A DNA stretch of 64,000 bases. Origin: ATM1 sp003577165 (GTDB taxonomy: Bacteria > Armatimonadota > Fimbriimonadia > Fimbriimonadales > ATM1). Shown here in pieces: positions 50,454 through 57,620 of this stretch (positions are counted from its first letter, which is position 1; every line of letters starts with the position of its first letter). The DNA lies in the NCBI GenBank assembly GCA_030263715.1, contig SZPM01000013.1, positions 5,757 to 69,756 on the forward strand, written 5' to 3'. The position numbers and the translations under genes were made by a program. The notes beneath the pieces were generated by a model, which worked only from the letters and a program-made list of their open reading frames with translations, ran no database searches and was not told the DNA's origin.

Positions 50454-51278
50454 TCACACCACCTGAGATTGTCCACGATTTTCAAGTAGAAGGTCAATGA
50501 ACTGGGCGACACCGCCCTCGTCATTCGTACCTACTACAACGTCGGCTGCCGCCTGAACCTCCGGTAGGGCGTTGCCGACCGCCGCTCCGAACCCGGCCCA
50601 CCGGACCATCTCGAGGTCGTTCTCGTAGTCGCCGATGGCGGCGACCTCGTCGCGAGCGATCCCAAGCCGCTCCGCCAGGGCGCCGAGCCCGGTTGCCTTC
50701 GAGCATTCTGCGGGGAGGAACTCCAGGTACTCCGCCTCCGACACCGTGACAGACGACCGATCCGGGCCTACGGTTTCCGACAGGCCACTTCGGGCCCTCG
50801 CGACCTCCTCGGGTTCACCCATGACGACCAGCTTGATCGGCTCGAAGGAGTAAAGAGCCTCCCAGCCCACGAACCGGTGGTCCGGCTGTCGGGCGCGGGA
50901 GAGATAGGTTCCCGCGTAAGCGTCCGGCTCCGCGAACCAGATCGCCCCCTCCGCGTACACGTGGACGTGGTGGTCGTGGGCTCGGCAGTAGTCGAGGATT
51001 CGGCGCGAGACCTCCGGATGGCACGTCCGCTCGACAACCGTCTGGCCGTTGCCGTCGATGACGAGCGCACCGTTGCAGGCCACCAAGGGAGTGGACAGTT
51101 TGAGGTGATCGGCGAAGCGTGCCATCCCGGACGCGATTCGGCCGCTGGCGAGAACGACCGTGATGCCCGCTTCCCAGGCTCTGCGGACTGCGCGGCGATT
51201 CGCCTCCGGGATTTCCCGGTTCGAATCGAGGAGTGTGAAGTCGAGGTCTACCGCGAGAAGCCGAATCGGTTTAGACAC
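50454..51278 (-). CDS. Cof-type HAD phosphatase
   Basis: Haloacid dehalogenase superfamily phosphatase, subclass IIB, acting on sugar phosphates or similar. Motif I is LLAVDLDFTLLDSN (nucleophile Asp in DLDFT), motif II LASGRIASG, motif III the Lys in CSKATGLGAL, and motif IV IGDYENDLEMV. The GTG at 51278 starts right before motif I and overlaps the DegT gene by 8 bases; a longer in-frame start at 51320 is unlikely. Position as the last gene of the sugar-nucleotide operon suggests a phosphosugar substrate. Confidence 0.88.
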   Translation of the reverse strand: MSKPIRLLAVDLDFTLLDSNREIPEANRRAVRRAWEAGITVVLASGRIASGMARFADHLKLSTPLVACNGALVIDGNGQTVVERTCHPEVSRRILDYCRAHDHHVHVYAEGAIWFAEPDAYAGTYLSRARQPDHRFVGWEALYSFEPIKLVVMGEPEEVARARSGLSETVGPDRSSVTVSEAEYLEFLPAECSKATGLGALAERLGIARDEVAAIGDYENDLEMVRWAGFGAAVGNALPEVQAAADVVVGTNDEGGVAQFIDLLLENRGQSQVV

Positions 51279-52392
51279 CGGCTTTCGCCACCGCAAAATG
51301 CCGTGCCACGTCTGCAGCATATTCCACCTGTTCCGTCGTCAGGTGCGGCTGGACCGGCAGAGAAAGAACTTCTCTGCATGCTCGCTCCGAAACGGGGAAG
51401 TCGCCTTCGCGATACCCGAGGTACGCATAGGCGGGCTGCAGGTGCAGCGGGATAGGGTAGTAGATCGCGCTCGCGACACCATGTTCGCCGAGGTAAGCCT
51501 TGAACTCATCCCGGCGCGAGCAGCGGACCGTGTATTGGTGATAGGTGTGATACGTGGTGCCGCTCACAATCGCGGGGGGGGTGATGTCCGTCTCGGCGAG
51601 CGCACGATCATAGATACGAGCGTGGATGTTCCTCGCTTCGTTCCACTGCGCGAGTTTCGTAAACTTCACCCGAAGCACAGCAGCCTGAATCTCGTCCATC
51701 CGGCTCGTGTGTCCAATGTCATCGTAAAGATACTGTTGTTTCGCCATCCCGTGGACGCGAAGGTTGCGGCTTCTGTCGGCGATATCCTGGTCGTTTGTCA
51801 GAATCATCCCTGCGTCACCCGCAGCGCCGAGATTCTTGGTTGGGAAGAAACTGAGTGCGGCCGCGATACCCCAGTTTCCATTCGGCTTCCCATTTCTCGT
51901 GCTCCCGATGGACTGCGCCGCGTCCTCTAAGACGAGGAGGTTCTTCGCCTCGGCGATCTCCATGATGGACTCCATGTCCGCGATCTGCCCGAACAGGTGG
52001 ATGGGCAGAATGGCCTTCGTTCTTGGCGAGATGGCGCGCTCGATCTGGGAGACGTCGATGTTATAGGAGTCCGAGGTGATGTCGACGAAGACCGGCTTCC
52101 CACCGTTCTGAATGATGGCCTCGATCGTCGCGACGAACGTAAATGGCGTCGTGATGACCTCGTCGCCCTCGCTGATGCCCATCGCTTGAAGCCCAATCTT
52201 GAGGGCGTCGGTGCCGCTGTTGCAGGCGATTCCGTAACGGCAGTTGCACGATGCGGCGATCTCTTCCTCCAGGAGCCTAACGTTTTCCCCCGACGCGTAG
52301 TTGCCGCTTGACAGCACGGACAGAACGGCCGCGTCCAGGTCTTCCTTCAACTCTTCGTATTGCGATCTTAAATCGACAAGCGGTACTTTCAT
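51271..52392 (-). CDS. DegT/DnrJ/EryC1 family sugar aminotransferase
   Basis: PLP enzyme that aminates a keto sugar nucleotide for surface polysaccharide or glycan synthesis. MKVPLVDLRSQYEELK at the N-terminus, NSGTDALKIGL for cofactor phosphate, LEDAAQSIGS for the PLP Asp, and FFPTKNLGAAGDAGM carrying the Schiff-base Lys. ATG 52392 with AAGGAG upstream is preferred to a 32-codon longer start. 373 residues is typical. Upstream is the NDP-sugar pyrophosphorylase, downstream the HAD phosphatase. Confidence 0.92.
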   Translation of the reverse strand: MKVPLVDLRSQYEELKEDLDAAVLSVLSSGNYASGENVRLLEEEIAASCNCRYGIACNSGTDALKIGLQAMGISEGDEVITTPFTFVATIEAIIQNGGKPVFVDITSDSYNIDVSQIERAISPRTKAILPIHLFGQIADMESIMEIAEAKNLLVLEDAAQSIGSTRNGKPNGNWGIAAALSFFPTKNLGAAGDAGMILTNDQDIADRSRNLRVHGMAKQQYLYDDIGHTSRMDEIQAAVLRVKFTKLAQWNEARNIHARIYDRALAETDITPPAIVSGTTYHTYHQYTVRCSRRDEFKAYLGEHGVASAIYYPIPLHLQPAYAYLGYREGDFPVSERACREVLSLPVQPHLTTEQVEYAADVARHFAVAKAGV

Positions 52393-52402
52393 CTCAGACT
52401 CC

Positions 52403-53434
52403 TTACGACGACATCCCTCCGACTCTGGAGTAGGCCGTAACCACCGACCCCGGTCCCAGAGCAGAGTTCGAAACGACGGCGAATTCACGAATCAAAGCGT
52501 TCTCGCAGACCACGCTGTTCTCGACCGTTGCGCCGGACTCGATTTGGGCTCCATCGAGCACCGCCGATCCTAATACGACGGCGCCTTCACCTATTTTGAC
52601 GGACGGCCCAATCGAAGATGCGCCGCCGATCTTGGCGGTTTTGTGGATTTCCGCGGTCGGGTGGATTGCCGATCCGTCGGTCTTGGGCAGTTCGCGTGCG
52701 GACGGGATGACGCCCTCGATAACGGCGCGGACGGCATCCAGGTACTGGGAAGGGCGCCCGATGTCGATCCAAAACTCGGATTGCACGTCGCCGAGGACGC
52801 GGGCCCCTTCCCCGATCAGTCGAGGAAACACGTCCCTCTCGACGTTGCTCCGGCCCACCGGAAACCGGTCGAGCACCGCTCGAGACAGAACGTAGAGCCC
52901 GGCGTTGATGAAGTCCGACCCGCCTTCATCCGACGCGAGCCTGCGCTTTTGCTCCTCGGTTGGCTCCAAGAACGCGAGCACGCGATCGTCTTCAGAAATC
53001 GGAACCACGCCATAGGCGTGTGGGCGTTGAGCCTCGATCAGCGTAAGGGTGACGTCGCCCCCTCGCCCCCGGTGACGGTTTACGATTGCCCCGATGTCGA
53101 AGCCATGAATCGTGTCGCCGTTAAAAACGACGCAGTCGTCTGGTTTCAGGGCGTCGTAGGCGTTACGAATCGCCCCCCCTGTGTCGAGCGGTTCCGACTC
53201 GGTGGCGTAAATCAACTCCATCCCATATGCGCTTCCGTCTCCCAACTGCTCTTGGATGACATCCGCCATGTAATTGGTCGCAAAGCAGACCGTGGTGATA
53301 CCGGCCGATCGGAGATACATCAGTTGGTATTCGAGAAGGGGAGCATTGACGATCGGCACGAGGGGTTTCGGACGTAAGAGTGTGAGGGGCCGCAAGCGCG
53401 TCCCGAGCCCGCCGGCGATGATAATGCCCTTCAC
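52403..53434 (-). CDS. NDP-sugar pyrophosphorylase with left-handed beta-helix domain
   Basis: Joins a sugar 1-phosphate to an NTP. MKGIIIAGGLGTRLRPLTLLRPKPLVP is the nucleotide loop (GGxGTRLRPLT plus KP); VFNGDTIHGFD holds the metal Asp, and FINAGLYVLSRAVL and WIDIGRPSQYLDA are the sugar-binding parts. The last 90 residues are hexapeptide repeats (IGGASSIGPSVKIGEGAVV). This resembles mannose-1-phosphate guanylyltransferase of the two-domain type, but glucose-1-phosphate or other specificities are possible. GTG start, operon with DegT and HAD genes. Confidence 0.88.
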   Translation of the reverse strand: MKGIIIAGGLGTRLRPLTLLRPKPLVPIVNAPLLEYQLMYLRSAGITTVCFATNYMADVIQEQLGDGSAYGMELIYATESEPLDTGGAIRNAYDALKPDDCVVFNGDTIHGFDIGAIVNRHRGRGGDVTLTLIEAQRPHAYGVVPISEDDRVLAFLEPTEEQKRRLASDEGGSDFINAGLYVLSRAVLDRFPVGRSNVERDVFPRLIGEGARVLGDVQSEFWIDIGRPSQYLDAVRAVIEGVIPSARELPKTDGSAIHPTAEIHKTAKIGGASSIGPSVKIGEGAVVLGSAVLDGAQIESGATVENSVVCENALIREFAVVSNSALGPGSVVTAYSRVGGMSS

Positions 53435-53446
53435 AGATTCAGCATA
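53435..53446 (-). promoter_or_regulatory. Putative leaderless promoter -10 (TATGCT) of the sugar-nucleotide operon
   Basis: Minus strand TATGCT (53446-53441, 4 of 6 consensus), six bases, then GTG 53434. No Shine-Dalgarno sequence. Confidence 0.4.
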
Positions 53447-53461
53447 CCGAGAGGGCCGTAC

Positions 53462-54091
53462 TCACTTCTGTTGGAGAATCTCCAAGACCGCTCCCGAGAC
53501 TCCGTTCAAGATGAACTGCACGCCGATTACGGCGTTCAGAAGGCCCATGAGCCGTGAGACGACCTGTTGGCCCTGCGGCCCCAATCGGGAGACGATGTGA
53601 GGCGAAAGCGCGAGAACGACGAACGTGGCGACCACGTTGCCGAGAATCGCAAGGACAAGGGCAAACTGATACGGCCCCGCCGTCGCCTGCCCGGTCAGCA
53701 CCATGACGGTGGAAATCGCGCCTGCGCCGGCGATCAACGGGATGCCGATGGGCACGATGCTGGGGTCCGAGTCTGACGGCCCAGCGTCCGCATCCACGTC
53801 ACGCATCCCGAGGAGTTCGCGCAGTGCCATCAAAGTGAAGAGAAGGCCGCCGGCGATTCGGAATGCGTGAACGGTGATCCCGAAGAACGCGAGAATCGCC
53901 CCACCCGCGGCTGCGAACACGGCGAGCACAATCGCCGCCGTCAGTGCCGCCCGCAAGGCCACCCTCCGTCGCTCTCGCAGCGACTTGTCGCGCGTGAGGC
54001 CGACGAACACGGGCGCAGCAGAGACTGGGTTAATAACGGCGAACAGGGAAGTGAAGGCGAGCACGCCGAAGTCGAGGGCTCCCGATGTCAC
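53462..54091 (-). CDS. MarC family integral membrane protein
   Basis: Six-helix membrane protein of unknown physiological role. VLAFTSLFAVINPVSAAPVFVGLT at the start and PIGIPLIAGAGAISTVMVL in the middle are the MarC (UPF0056) signatures, with the conserved NP and GPG-like segments. At 209 residues it is usual. Its GTG overlaps the Lrp-type regulator stop (GTGA), so the regulator and MarC form an operon; the family has at times been linked to amino acid or drug export but evidence is weak. Confidence 0.88.
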   Translation of the reverse strand: MTSGALDFGVLAFTSLFAVINPVSAAPVFVGLTRDKSLRERRRVALRAALTAAIVLAVFAAAGGAILAFFGITVHAFRIAGGLLFTLMALRELLGMRDVDADAGPSDSDPSIVPIGIPLIAGAGAISTVMVLTGQATAGPYQFALVLAILGNVVATFVVLALSPHIVSRLGPQGQQVVSRLMGLLNAVIGVQFILNGVSGAVLEILQQK

Positions 54092-54570
54092 AGACGTGCC
54101 GGCTCCCGAGTGCCGATGGGCAGTTCAGTGGTCGATTTCGGTGACGAAAGAACGAACTTGGTGTTGACCCTTTGAACGCCCTCGATGGCGCACAGTTTCT
54201 CGAGCAAGAAGCGCTCGTAGTCGGCGGGGCTTCGCGCCACGATCTTAAGGAGGAAGTCCTCATCGCCGGCAAGGTGATGGCACTCAAGCACCTCCGGGAG
54301 GTCCGACACGGCAGCCACGAACCGGTCGGTCGCCTCTCGACCATGAGACACCATGACGACGCTCACGAAGACCGTGACCTGGAGCCCGAGGCTCTCCGGG
54401 TCAAGGATGGCCGCGTAGCGGCGGATGATCCCGGCGTCCTCAAGTTTCCGAACCCGCTGAAGCGTCGGAGCGGGCGTGAGCCCGACTCGCACCGCCAGGT
54501 CGGAATTGGTCACCCTGCCTTCCGACTGGAGGGTCGCGAGGATGCTCAAATCCACTGTGTCCAGGTGCAT
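54088..54570 (-). CDS. Lrp/AsnC family transcriptional regulator
   Basis: Feast/famine regulator of 160 residues. The N-terminal HTH (LDTVDLSILATLQSEGRVTN, NSDLAVRVGLTPAPTLQRVRKL) precedes a RAM ligand-binding domain (LECHHLAGDEDFLLKIVARS). It senses amino acids in the family. ATG 54570 follows an AT-rich promoter; a longer in-frame start at 54741 runs across the pdxS promoter region and start codon and is rejected. In operon with marC and divergent from pdxS, so either could be a target. Confidence 0.92.
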   Translation of the reverse strand: MHLDTVDLSILATLQSEGRVTNSDLAVRVGLTPAPTLQRVRKLEDAGIIRRYAAILDPESLGLQVTVFVSVVMVSHGREATDRFVAAVSDLPEVLECHHLAGDEDFLLKIVARSPADYERFLLEKLCAIEGVQRVNTKFVLSSPKSTTELPIGTREPARL

Positions 54571-54692
54571 ATGCAAAATATAATACCGTATTCCGTCGCT
54601 TTGAAGATAGATTTTTGTGTTTGCTGGTACTATCGCCGCATGCCCGGGAACTCGCAGGCGAGCCCCGAGGCGAATCATAATTGGAGTCGAGC
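54571..54692. promoter_or_regulatory. Divergent promoter region of lrp-marC and pdxS
   Basis: AT-rich segment between divergent starts. On the minus strand TATATT (54582-54577, 5 of 6 consensus) is followed by six bases and ATG 54570, a leaderless arrangement. On the plus strand TACTAT (54628-54633) is a possible pdxS -10, and GGAG at 54683-54686 lies 6 bases before its ATG. A self-binding site for the Lrp regulator could lie here. Confidence 0.45.
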
Positions 54693-55619
54693 ATGAGCAC
54701 GAATGGTCATCCCACAAATGGCGCGCAGCCGGTAGAGACACAGAAGGCCGCCTGGCGGCTCAAAGTCGGTCTGGCGGAGATGCTCAAGGGCGGGGTGATC
54801 ATGGACGTCGTCACCCCCGAGCACGCGAAGATCGCCGAGCGAGCCGGCGCAGTGGCCGTCATGGCGCTGGAGCGAGTCCCGGCCGACATCCGAACCCAGG
54901 GCGGCGTGGCGAGAATGAGCGACCCGAACCTAATCAAAGCGATCCAGGACGCGGTCACGATTCCCGTCATGGCGAAGTGCCGAATCGGGCACTTTGTGGA
55001 AGCCGAGATCCTCGAAGCCCTCGAGGTCGACTACATCGACGAGAGCGAGGTGCTCACTCCCGCCGATCCGTGGCATCACGTCAACAAGCACGCCTTCAAG
55101 GTTCCGTTCGTCTGCGGCGCGCGCAATTTGGGCGAAGCGCTTCGCAGGATCGGTGAGGGTGCGGCGATGATCCGCACGAAGGGCGAAGCCGGAACGGGGG
55201 ACGTCATCGAAGCAGTTCGCCACATGAGGTCCATCGTCTCCGAAATGAAGCGCGTCCAGTCGGCAAGGGAAGACGAACTGATGGCTCTGGCGAAGGAGTT
55301 CGCCGCGCCGTACGACCTCGTATGCGAGGTTCACAAGACTGGAAGGCTGCCCGTCCCGAACTTCTCCGCAGGTGGAATCGCAACGCCGGCGGATGCCGCT
55401 CTCATGATGAAGCTCGGCGCCGAGGCCGTGTTTGTCGGCAGCGGCATCTTCAAGAGCGGCGATCCAGAGCGGCGGGCGGAGGCCATCGTGGAGGCGACCG
55501 CGCACTTCGAAGATGCCACGGTGCTCGCGCGAGTGTCGGGTGGCCTCGGAGAGCCGATGGTGGGAATCAACGTCTCGTCCCTGGCAGAAGAGGACCAGTT
55601 GGCGGTCCGCGGCTGGTAG
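54693..55619 (+). CDS. pdxS: Pyridoxal 5'-phosphate synthase subunit PdxS
   Basis: Builds PLP from ribose 5-phosphate, glyceraldehyde 3-phosphate and ammonia. LAEMLKGGVIMDVVTPEHAKIAE carries the substrate Asp, PVMAKCRIGHFVEAEIL the first Schiff-base Lys, and MIRTKGEAGTGDV the second Lys. The C-terminal GGIATPADAALMMKLGAEAV is also typical. At 308 residues it is normal. ATG 54693 is supported by GGAG. The glutaminase partner pdxT is usually adjacent but is absent here. PLP is a cofactor for several enzymes in this window (GcvPB, NifS-like, DegT). Confidence 0.96.
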   Translation: MSTNGHPTNGAQPVETQKAAWRLKVGLAEMLKGGVIMDVVTPEHAKIAERAGAVAVMALERVPADIRTQGGVARMSDPNLIKAIQDAVTIPVMAKCRIGHFVEAEILEALEVDYIDESEVLTPADPWHHVNKHAFKVPFVCGARNLGEALRRIGEGAAMIRTKGEAGTGDVIEAVRHMRSIVSEMKRVQSAREDELMALAKEFAAPYDLVCEVHKTGRLPVPNFSAGGIATPADAALMMKLGAEAVFVGSGIFKSGDPERRAEAIVEATAHFEDATVLARVSGGLGEPMVGINVSSLAEEDQLAVRGW

Positions 55620-55706
55620 TCGCCCAGACTACGACCCTGTCCGGCGCCCTGTAGAGAACTCGCGGAAGCTGCAACTGAAGCGGGCCTACTGTGGGTCTAC
55701 TGGGGT

Positions 55707-56090
55707 GTGGGCAGAGCGCAGGTTCAGGGGCATGGCTCCCAGGACGGACACATAACGTCAGTCCGGCTGGTCTGCCCGTGTTCTGAGACCCTCGAGGAGA
55801 TTCGCGAGGCTCTTGAAAGCAGGGGCCTTCAAGTCTCGAGTCCAAACTGCACGCCGGGCGACTCCGATGAGTCGATCGCGACTGTCGAATTGGGCCAACG
55901 ACTGACGAATCGCGAATTGGAAGTCCTTCAGGGCCTGGCAGACGCGGGTGGCATTGCAGACGCGGCAAAACTTCTGTGCGTCGAGGAGTCCACGATCTAC
56001 AAGCACCTCCAAGTCATCAGGACAAGGCTTAGAACCAAGTCCACCTTGGCGACGGTCGTCGCTGCGCTTCGTCGGGGGCTCATCAAGTGA
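55707..56090 (+). CDS. Small protein with LuxR-type helix-turn-helix
   Basis: 127 residues. The C-terminal 65 residues match the LuxR/NarL HTH (LTNRELEVLQGLADAGGIAD, CVEESTIYKHLQVIRTRLRT). The N-terminal part is too short for a receiver domain and has no phospho-acceptor; it contains a few Cys residues (LVCPCSETLEEIREAL, SPNCTPGD). Hence an orphan DNA-binding protein, maybe a truncated response regulator. GTG start without a clear ribosome binding site. The preceding 87 bases hold a 6-bp stem over the pdxS stop and little else. Confidence 0.65.
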   Translation: MGRAQVQGHGSQDGHITSVRLVCPCSETLEEIREALESRGLQVSSPNCTPGDSDESIATVELGQRLTNRELEVLQGLADAGGIADAAKLLCVEESTIYKHLQVIRTRLRTKSTLATVVAALRRGLIK

Positions 56091-56265
56091 GCTACCTAAA
56101 TCCTGGAATCGGAAAACTCCAGTTTTGTAGGGGGGATGTTTGCCCCAGACTTGCCGAAGTCCAGTTAGTACGTTATGCACTGCATCGATCGGGGAGGGGG
56201 CCGGGCGCACACCGCGCCCGTAACCGCGTGCGGGGCATCGTGAACATCGAAAGAGGAGGATCCAA
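56091..56265 (+). promoter_or_regulatory. Leader region of the secreted protein gene
   Basis: 175-base gap. A 6-bp GGGCGC/GCGCCC hairpin (loop ACACC) lies near 56202-56218. AGAGGAGG sits just before the ATG of the next gene. A TTGCCG and an AT-rich TTATGC upstream are weak promoter candidates. No coding sequence is evident. Confidence 0.3.
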
Positions 56266-56694
56266 ATGAACGTTCATCTCAAATGTTGCGCGGTCGCAGC
56301 TGCGATCGCCGTGTCGAGCGTTGTTGTTGGGGCCGCAAATGCCAAACCGGTTGCGCCGCCGCCGATGATCGACGCTGACGATCTCAAGGAGTTTCCGCAG
56401 GATCGGTTCGAAGCAATGGAAGTCGTGATCGTGACATTCACGAAGTCCGTTACAAAGGTGCGTGAGCGACCTGTCTTCGTCCATCCGTCGGAGCACAGGC
56501 TGGACAAATACAACGTGTGCTATTGCGAGTCCGCCTACACTCTGCTGCCTCATCCGGTTGAGGAGAAGACCGTGACGACACGGGTGACTCAAACCGTTGG
56601 TGGTCAGGTGATCTCGAGTTCGAAGGCCACGGAGAAGAGGCTGGTCGCGAGTTCGAAGGTGGGCGTTAGCAAACGCCACAGCCACAAGCACTAA
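56266..56694 (+). CDS. Secreted protein of unknown function
   Basis: 142 residues. Signal peptide MNVHLKCCAVAAAIAVSSVVVGAANA, split as residues 1-26, then a mature part of about 116 residues with a Pro-rich start, two close Cys (YNVCYCESAYTL) and a basic His-rich end (KRHSHKH). The C-terminal half is rich in Thr, Val, Ser and Lys. The start is strongly supported by AGAGGAGG. Followed by a strong terminator, so monocistronic. No homologous domain recognised; the high SD and terminator quality suggest substantial expression. Confidence 0.6.
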   Translation: MNVHLKCCAVAAAIAVSSVVVGAANAKPVAPPPMIDADDLKEFPQDRFEAMEVVIVTFTKSVTKVRERPVFVHPSEHRLDKYNVCYCESAYTLLPHPVEEKTVTTRVTQTVGGQVISSSKATEKRLVASSKVGVSKRHSHKH

Positions 56695-56703
56695 ATACTG
56701 CTC

Positions 56704-56727
56704 GGAGGGGGGGCAAGGCCCCCCTCC
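56704..56727 (+). terminator. Terminator after the secreted protein gene
   Basis: Stem of nine GC-rich pairs (56704-56712 with 56719-56727), six-base loop. A T run follows some 10 bases later (TGGTTTTTC). Starts 10 bases after the stop codon. Confidence 0.7.
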
Positions 56728-56760
56728 AGTTCATGGTTTTTCAAATCAAGGAGGCCGACG

Positions 56761-57603
56761 ATGCGCTGGTGTTGCTTCGCAGCCGTTCTCATCTTCAGTT
56801 CGACCGTTCGTGCCGCGCAGAGCGATCAGTTCGCCTACGATGAGCGCGTGAGCGTGGGCATGGCCATGCCCGCTGGTTGGACGATCTTCGACCAGATACC
56901 CGAGGGCTGGCCAGAGAACGACTACTTGTTCGGTTGGAGCAAAGTTGTCGGCGCAGACGCCGTCACGGTGGCGGCGATGAAACTCCGGGTGTCGGCAGAA
57001 GAGAGAGGAGTTCGCATCGACCTGGCGGCCGTTGCAGGCGCACTCAAAGACATGATGGCGCGGCGTGGGTACACGGTGTTCACCGAGGGAACGCGGAGCA
57101 TCGGCGGTCGCCCGGCAATCGCGCTCACGGGAGGAATTCCGTCCGAGGGCGGGGTTCACGGTGACCCTGCGTCGCCATTCACAGTATGGAACGCGTTCTT
57201 TGTGTCGGAAGGCGTGATTGTTCTAATCCGATACGATGGTCCGTACGAGCTGGCGACGATTTTCAGGCCAGACTACGAGTCCGCGCTTACCGCACTCGTT
57301 GTCGGCGGCAAGCCGCCCGCGCCAAAGATCCCCGAGTCGAAGGTCGACGCGAAAAAGGTTGAGGAGTATGAGCAGAAGCGTCCGGCGGTCACTGCGGGAG
57401 CGACATCTCAGGGAACACCCGCCGCAGCCGGATCGCGTGAGAGCGTGATCCTCTCTCAGGATCAATGGGCGAAACTGCAGGATGCTGCCGAGAAGCAAGG
57501 AGTCAGCGTTGAGAGCCTTCTTCGAAAGATTGTGGATGACTACCTGAACTCGCGGAAGAAGGACGGACAGGCGCCGCAAAAGACAGAGCAAAGTGGCGGC
57601 TAA
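56761..57603 (+). CDS. Secreted protein with C-terminal ribbon-helix-helix-like segment
   Basis: 280 residues, preceded by AAGGAGG. The N-terminus MRWCCFAAVLIFSSTVRA is a signal peptide. Residues about 20-185 form a mixed alpha/beta domain resembling small lipoprotein/PsbP-like domains (MPAGWTIFDQIPEGW, TRSIGGRPAIALTGG). After an Ala/Pro/Thr linker, residues 225-265 read SVILSQDQWAKLQDAAEKQG and VSVESLLRKIVDDYL, very like CopG/Arc ribbon-helix-helix proteins. A DNA-binding fold on an exported protein is odd. Convergent with the beta-propeller gene, stops 1 base apart. Confidence 0.65.
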   Translation: MRWCCFAAVLIFSSTVRAAQSDQFAYDERVSVGMAMPAGWTIFDQIPEGWPENDYLFGWSKVVGADAVTVAAMKLRVSAEERGVRIDLAAVAGALKDMMARRGYTVFTEGTRSIGGRPAIALTGGIPSEGGVHGDPASPFTVWNAFFVSEGVIVLIRYDGPYELATIFRPDYESALTALVVGGKPPAPKIPESKVDAKKVEEYEQKRPAVTAGATSQGTPAAAGSRESVILSQDQWAKLQDAAEKQGVSVESLLRKIVDDYLNSRKKDGQAPQKTEQSGG

Positions 57604-57620
57604 TTTAGCCTCCAAGCCAC
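57593..57620. terminator. Small inverted repeat over the convergent stop codons
   Basis: GGCTA (57598-57602) pairs with TAGCC (57606-57610) around both stop codons, with an outer GTGGC/GCCAC pair nearby. It could be a weak bidirectional terminator; no T tract. Confidence 0.25.

Noticed and set aside
55616..55632. 6-bp hairpin over the pdxS stop codon
   Set aside because: Short stem without a T tract; not called as a terminator.
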